DNA of 64,000 nt, taken from Ailurus styani. Its lineage: Eukaryota > Chordata > Mammalia > Carnivora > Ailuridae. Positions 58,626 through 64,000 of the stretch are shown one piece after another. Where the stretch lies: positions 6,991,347 to 7,055,346 of the forward strand of contig LNAC01000001.1 in NCBI GenBank assembly GCA_002007465.1, given 5' to 3'. Below the pieces are notes generated by a model, which did no database searches, had not been told where the DNA came from, and was given only the letters and a program-made list of their open reading frames with translations. The position numbers and the translations under genes were made by a program. Every line of letters begins with the position of its first letter. Position 1 is the first letter of the stretch.

Positions 58626-59489
58626 ACATCTCAGGGAAAGCAGGGAGCAAGGGCTGACCTGGAGCCCTCGGGAGGACGCCTGGGATTCTGTGTGCATCGC
58701 GGGTGTTGTAAGGCGCTCTGCTGGTTCCTTTTGTTTTGTCTTGCTGGTCTGCCTCCTCCTTGGTGCTTTCAGCCTTTCTGCCCTGACACATCATTCATCA
58801 CCTGGGGGAGGGAAAGTAACATACTCACGGCCTTTGGCCTTTCCTCCCATCTGGCCGAGGGCCTGGCCCCGCGTGGGGTCAGCCTGGGCGCACCCTCCTG
58901 CCGGCCTCTCGCCTGGCTGCCGCCTCGCTGGGGTCCTGGGTCAGGGAGGCTCTGTCCTTCCCCTCTTTCTCTCTTTACTGCACCCGGGCACGCGGCCCTG
59001 CAGGCAGACTGCCGGGCTTCAGGTCCTCCCCACTTGCTCCCCGGGTGGCGTCGGCACCTTCCGGGCCCTCCGATGATGGTGGCACACTCCCCGCTCCCAG
59101 GGTGGCTGCGAGGGTTCAGGGGGACGGTCGCTGTGAAGCAGCTCGCCAGATACTCAGTGGACGTTAGCCCTGCTGTCTTCGGAGGCTCCGCAGCTGCGAG
59201 GACAGAAGAACGAACCCCCAGAAACGCTGACTTTGTTCCCAAGGCGAGATAAGATTCCAGGGGATGACGGACAGAACTGACGGTAGCTCAGCCCTGTGAG
59301 TCAGTTTTCTATACATGAAGAAATGTCTGGACTTGAGGGTGATTTAGGGCAGCTCCCAGCCCTGCACATTCCTCGGGAGCCGTCTTGGAGACCTTGCTGT
59401 CCCAAGAGCCTTTGGCCGTAGGAATAGTTACCAAGTAGCAGGTGAGGATTGCTGGTGGCTCCTGGTAGGGAATTAGATTCTATTCTGAG

Positions 59490-59575
59490 TTTCTGTAGCG
59501 TGTTGGGTAAGGGCACAGGCCTTGAACAGACAGAGCCAGGGTTGACCCTGGCCCTGCCACTGTCCCCTCCTTGGG
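59490..59575 (+). repeat. MIR head fragment
   Basis: 'ttgggtaagggcacaggccttgaacagacagagccagggttgaccctggccctgccactg' follows the tRNA-like MIR 5' end. Confidence 0.6.
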
Positions 59576-60779
59576 AGTTTGTGGAGTCAGCCTTGGGCTG
59601 TCCATGCACACACGGGGCCGCCGGCGAAGCACATCCCTCGGGACGGGGGGCTGGCTCTGGGCATCCACCCCAGGCATATTAGCTCAGATGGCGAGGGCTT
59701 CTTGGGTCTTCTAGGTGCCTCTTGAGATGCAGGTGCTGTGTTTGCGTATCCTGCCAAACATTTAAACAGTAACGAACAAAGGAGAAAAAATAGAAAGGGA
59801 AAAAATAAGCCCATCAGGAAATTAACAGTTACGTTGAGGCGTGTCCCTGAGAAAGTCAAAGCGACGGAGACCCGCCCTGGCCAACCCTTCCGGAGCCTGC
59901 GGTCAGGCTTCCCAGTGGGAACCACATTCCGTCGGCACACGGATGCCTTGACAGGGCCATCCACACGCTCCCTTCCACACGAGGTCAGGGTCGTGGTTCC
60001 CATCCCGGCTCTACCAGGGGAAATGACTCATCCAGAGTCCCTAAGCTGGAGAGCACGGCCGCCGCCGTCTGCTGGGTTGGTGTTCAGGGCCGCACCCTTT
60101 CTGCCGAGGCTGGGGCTCCTCAACGGCCTCTTGTGGGCCTCCCCGCACCTCTACTGTCTCCTGGACGTCTGCTCCTGGCCTGGACTCTGGATTCCCTGCT
60201 GGCTGGGTTTGGCCTGGTCCTGGAGGAGAACCCAGAACCCCCTTCCATGCTGCCCCTTCCTTGCAGCCCAGGAGCCCCTGCACTAGGGGGGCCCGGTCAG
60301 CAGAGACTGAGGCGTGCCTTGGGCCGGTGGCCACGTGCATCCAGAAGTCCAGGAAGCACAGCACAGCCTCCCAGATCTGAGCACCTTCTGGCTCCTGCCG
60401 TGGTCCCCGGTTGTTCCTCCCTGCAGCTCGGGACCCGGCGGCGAGAGGGGGTGGGGCCTGCTCGGGTGACCCATGGGGCACTGGGCAGAGTTGGGACTCT
60501 GAGCCAGGTGTGCTGGTCCAGCTGCTCCAAGAGGCAGGCCCTGCCTCGCTGCAGCATTGGATCTGGTCGGAGAGAGGGAATGAGAAGGCAGGTCGCCCTG
60601 GGAAGGGCACTGGTGGGCCAGAGACCAGGGTGAGTCCCCCTGGGGACTCTGCGCCCCACCCCAAAGCGAAGCCCTCGGTGAGGCAGTCCTCTCACGGGGC
60701 CTCGGGGGCTTAGGAGCACCAGGACCCCACGCATCGCGTCCCTGCCACTCACCTTGGCTCTGCGGGTGGGGACAGCCGG

Positions 60780-61110
60780 CTGAGCAGCGGCATGTGCCCA
60801 GGAATGTCCTGCCGCGCCCAAGGCCAGCAGGCATGTCCATCGCCACCTGCCGGGCCCGGGCAAGCCGGGACATGCCGGCCGAGGCTGCTGCTCCTCGCCC
60901 TCACGGGGCTCCGGTGGCCAGTGCGGGCCCGAGCCGCCCCTTCGCCCGGCGTGCCTGCGAGTGTGCTGTGGCCCGAGCCCACCCGGGGGGACGGCCGGCC
61001 CGCCGCTGCCTCCTGGCACTGCCGCTCGGGCCCTGCGCCTCCTTCCGGGCGCAGCTGGGCTCCGCGGAGTGCTGTCCACCTCCCTGCGCGTGATCTCGTT
61101 TCGTCACCAT
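60780..61110. promoter_or_regulatory. CpG-rich patch, possible CpG island
   Basis: The highest CpG density in the last 10 kb: 'cgggcccgggcaagccgggacatgccggccgagg', 'cccgagccgccccttcgcccggcgtgcctgcg', 'ggggacggccggcccgccgctgcc'. Frames are open on both strands, as expected of such composition. No first exon or domain is recognisable. Confidence 0.4.
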
Positions 61111-61235
61111 CGTCACCCCGCGAGGGCAGTTTTATTTCCCCATTTTACAGATGGGGAAAGAGAAGCTGAGGTTGCACACAGAGCCGAAGGAGACCCCGTC
61201 CCGGCGGCAGAGGCAGGGCTCCGCCGCAGCTGGGT
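61095..61235 (-). repeat. MIR fragment
   Basis: 'cgagggcagttttatttccccattttacagatggggaaagagaagctgaggttgcacacagagcc' is a reversed MIR 3'/core section. Confidence 0.8.
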
Positions 61236-63359
61236 GGCCAATTCAGCCCCGGGCCCAGCGGCCCAGCCCGTCCCTCTGGAGCCCATGGCTGTGGCGTGGG
61301 GGCTCCAGGGGGCATGGGGGGCCGGGGAGGGTGCTGGAGCTGGGCTCCAAGGGGGAGAAGGAGGTTTGTGAATGCAGTCAGCTGAGGGAGGGAAGCCCCA
61401 GAGGGAGCTGAGGGGGCGGGGGCCGCGGGCCGGGTCCCCTGAGCTGCAGGGCGGAACGACTGGGGGCCACCTTGGGCACAGGGCTGCCGGCGCTGCTGAG
61501 AGCCGAGAACCAGGCCCCTGGCCCTGGAGTGAGGTGTTGGCTCTTCGCGGAGGCTTGGGGAAGCAAGTCCTGGGGCAGGTCTGAGCCGCGATGAGCTGAC
61601 AGGCCCGTGAGGACATTCACGGGACCCACTAGGTCTGGAGTTTGGAACAGGGTCTGGCCTCAGAGCGGCCATTTGGGGCCCCTGGGGCAGAGGAAGAGTC
61701 CTGTTGTGGATTTGGTGCCAGGCCTCGAGTCGTGTCAAAGCTGGTTGGGCACAGCGGGCTCCCAGGCCAGGGTGGGGACACCCCGGGCTCGGGCAGGGTG
61801 ACTTTGTCATCGTGCAGATGGGCCCGGAGCCTGCCGGCCTTTCCCAGGACACACCCGGTGTGTGGCGGGCTGGAGCCGGAAGCCAGGTGCCTGCAGCCCA
61901 ATCAGGGGCTTCTTGGGTTACACTGCCCTTGAAGGGTGTCTGTTGCCTCCTGCCTCCTGCAGCCTGCTCTAAGGCCCCGAGCCAGCAAGGGTGACCCTTG
62001 CGAACTTCCCAGGACAGAGGGCAGATGGAGGCCCAGAGCAGGGCAGGGTTTGCCCGAGGCCCTCCCGGGTGGCGCCTGGACTTCCTTTCTGATGCCCCTA
62101 TTGGGGACCATTCTCCTTGCAGCGCCTTCCCGGGGAGCCGTCGCCCTTGGACTCCTGTCCTCTGACCGAGTCACAGATCTGGGAGGGGACCCAGGTTGTC
62201 TGCCAAGGGCAACTTTGTAGGCAGGGAGGAGCCTCTCTGGGTTTGGGGAGGGACCCCACCCTCGTGCTACGAAAGTGAGGGCAGCTGGACATTTTGTACA
62301 CGTCGTCCGGGGCCTCTTCTCAGAGGAGCTTGGCAGAGCAGGGGACCCCTTCCGCGGGGCTCCAGCACATCCCTGCTCCCCAAGCCTGCCCTCCCACTCT
62401 GGCCCACTCTGCGTCGACAGGTGCCGAGTGGGAGCAGAGCCAGCGCTGTGACCAGGCAGTCGCTCCTGGGAGTGGACGGGGGTGTGGGCACCCACGGGGG
62501 AGCCAGGTCATCCTAAGACGGGGAGCACTTGTCAGCTGAAACGGGCAGCCCGTGAGGAGCTTCTCGACGTTGCTTCTGTAGTTTTCCACGTGAGGCCTGT
62601 TTGGGCAGATAGACCCGGTACTTGTGTTCGAGCAACATTTGCTTACGTTTCTTCAGGGTTCAGACTTTATTGCTGGGGAGGAAAGAAGAGGTCTCCCCCT
62701 CCCAAACTGAAAGGAAGTGCGGCTGCATCTGACCCTTGGAACTTCATCTCTGCTTCACTCGTTGCCAGATGCAGAAACACGATGGCAGGTGGGAACAGGG
62801 GCTCCGGCGTGCACACCGCGAGCGTGGACGCCTGGGCAATGTCCGGTTGTCTCTGGCGTGTGTCCTAAAGTCCCCTCGCTCATGCGGCCGCTCCTCCTCA
62901 CCCCCTTCTGGCAAATTCGCAGCTTCCTCCTAGCGCCCCCAGCGGGCCAGGCCGGGCAGCTGCTCTGAGTGGCTGACACTGGTGAACTGCACGGGGGCGG
63001 TGGCATCCGAGAGACGGCCTGTGCCCTGTGCCGATGGGCCTTGTGCCAGGAGAGCCAGCCCCCAGCCCCACCTTGGGTTTGCCCGCAAAGCCTGGCCGCG
63101 CTCCCCCACGGAGCAGGAAGCCCCAGACCAGCCTGTGCCGGGCGGGCAGGCAGGGAGCTACGTGAACCTCTGCAGCAGCGAGACGTTTTCCAGGGATCCC
63201 CCCTCCTGCCAGCTGTGTTCTGTGAAAGCGCCCACCAGCCGCGTGAGCACGCCCGCACGCCGGCTGCCCACACGCAGATGTCTGGCACATGTGTGGCCCG
63301 CTCGCCCATTCGGGGCTGGCGCTTCCTGATGTTTTCACATCCTGTGCTTGTATGACCCT

Positions 63360-63690
63360 CGGATTTAATTTGGTGATTATTAAGTACAGGAGCTCGGGGC
63401 TGGTAGGGGCGGTTTTATTCCTGCACAGTTTTGCAAAGTGCCATTTTCAGAAATGCACAACCCTCGTTCTTGCCAATAAGGAAAGAAGGAAAATCAAAAA
63501 GAACTTTGATGGAGAGACATCAAAATGATTTTTAATATGGAGCTGGGGGGACCTCTTTTTTTCGAAAATGGAAATGACCATTTGAATAAGATTTTGGCCT
63601 GTGGGTCATCCTTCTCTGAATTTCTAATTAGTGTGTATCCTTCCTCCTCTGAAAACACACACACATACGTGTTTTATTGTTTGATAGTAC
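63360..63690. promoter_or_regulatory. AT-rich candidate conserved non-coding element
   Basis: 'ggatttaatttggtgattattaagtac', 'ccaataaggaaag', 'catcaaaatgatttttaatatggag' and 'gaatttctaattagtgtg' lie in unique-looking AT-rich sequence beyond the GC-rich intron. The composition suggests an enhancer-type element. A short (CA)n follows at about 63655. Confidence 0.4.
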
Positions 63691-63900
63691 CTTCACATGT
63701 TCAAAAATTAAAATAGTAGTGGAGAGTCTTGCCTTCAGGTTAACTGCTACTTTGTTTCTTGTGATCCTTCTAGAACTCTTTTATGCAAACAGAAGCAGAT
63801 AAGAATTTTACTTCACTCTCCTCTCTTACACAAGAGATAACCTGCTTTATCGACTCTCCTGCACTTTGCTCTCTTAAATGACAGAGCCTGGAGGTGTTTC
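63690..63900. repeat. Old LINE-like 3' fragment
   Basis: 'gtgatccttctagaactcttttatgcaaacag...cactttgctctcttaaatgacagagcctggaggtgtttccgtgtcag' resembles the section of an ancient L1M/HAL1-type tail around 'cttttcacttaacaatatatcatggacatctttccatgtcag'. Tentative. Confidence 0.4.
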
Positions 63901-64000
63901 CGTGTCAGAGCCAAGCTGTGGGACGTCCCGACCTGTGGCTGTGGCCTGTCTTTCCCAGGCCACCCTGCCGGGCCCCCGAGCCTGTGCAGGCACGCTCAGG

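Larger units (their letters stand above)
26052..64000 (+). other. FAM53B: FAM53B intron 4, at least 38 kb, running off the window
   Basis: The last coding exon should begin in phase 0 and encode the Ser/Asp/Glu-rich C-terminal third. I find no such reading frame after 26052 on the + strand, and the flanks of the two N gaps give no hint of it. The rest is therefore read as intron. It carries five CAN-SINEs, many MIR and L2 fragments, two tandem repeats and several regulatory-looking blocks, listed separately. Long unnamed GC-rich stretches with nothing I can support as genes include 26170-27540, 29075-31075, 39660-40400, 41110-42070, 44000-45580, 46230-47175, 54000-56090, 57090-57820 and 58700-59480. 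An exon inside a gap remains possible. Confidence 0.75.

Noticed and set aside
60283..61079. Long minus-strand frames of 196-260 codons
   Set aside because: They lie in CpG-rich DNA with equally long plus-strand frames and have no domain or start context; chance.

Overview
This is vertebrate, almost certainly mammalian, nuclear DNA. It has GT-AG introns of several to tens of kilobases, a GC-rich but CpG-depleted background, and ancient MIR and L2 fragments throughout. Eight copies of the tRNA-Lys-derived CAN-SINE (5' end gggcgcctgggtggctcag) place it in Carnivora. The long tail of the younger copies (tttgacacagagagagagatt and variants) points to a caniform, most likely a mustelid or close relative; the family-level call is inference.

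One protein-coding gene is recognisable: FAM53B, on the + strand. Three coding exons splice in frame. Exon A (3553-3630) carries the start codon, exon B is 11333-11387, and exon C (25273-26051) is the large one. They give residues 1-304 of a protein usually about 420 residues long. The ATG exon probably begins at 3357, giving a short stretch of 5'UTR. I could not find the final coding exon (C-terminal ~118 residues and 3'UTR) in the 38 kb downstream, so the window is read as the end of intron 1, introns 2 and 3, and most of a very long last intron. The gene promoter lies upstream of the window.

Layout: 1-3356, upstream intron with one MIR and an AT-rich element that looks conserved; 3357-3630, first coding exon; 3631-11332, intron 2 with a long L2 and a CpG-rich patch; 11333-11387, exon B; 11388-25272, intron 3 with a ~950 bp minisatellite of ~29-bp units inside an old LINE, three CAN-SINEs and a 650 bp AT-rich block; 25273-26051, exon C; 26052-64000, intron 4 with a CA/unique-sequence composite repeat, five CAN-SINEs, an exact 91-bp direct duplication, several enhancer-like blocks and two assembly gaps (254 and 737 N).

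No tRNA or rRNA gene, CRISPR array, retrovirus or second protein-coding gene could be supported. Most open frames are chance products of GC-rich intron sequence. The more interesting material is non-coding: candidate regulatory elements, two VNTRs, and a duplicated unit flanked by splice-like signals.
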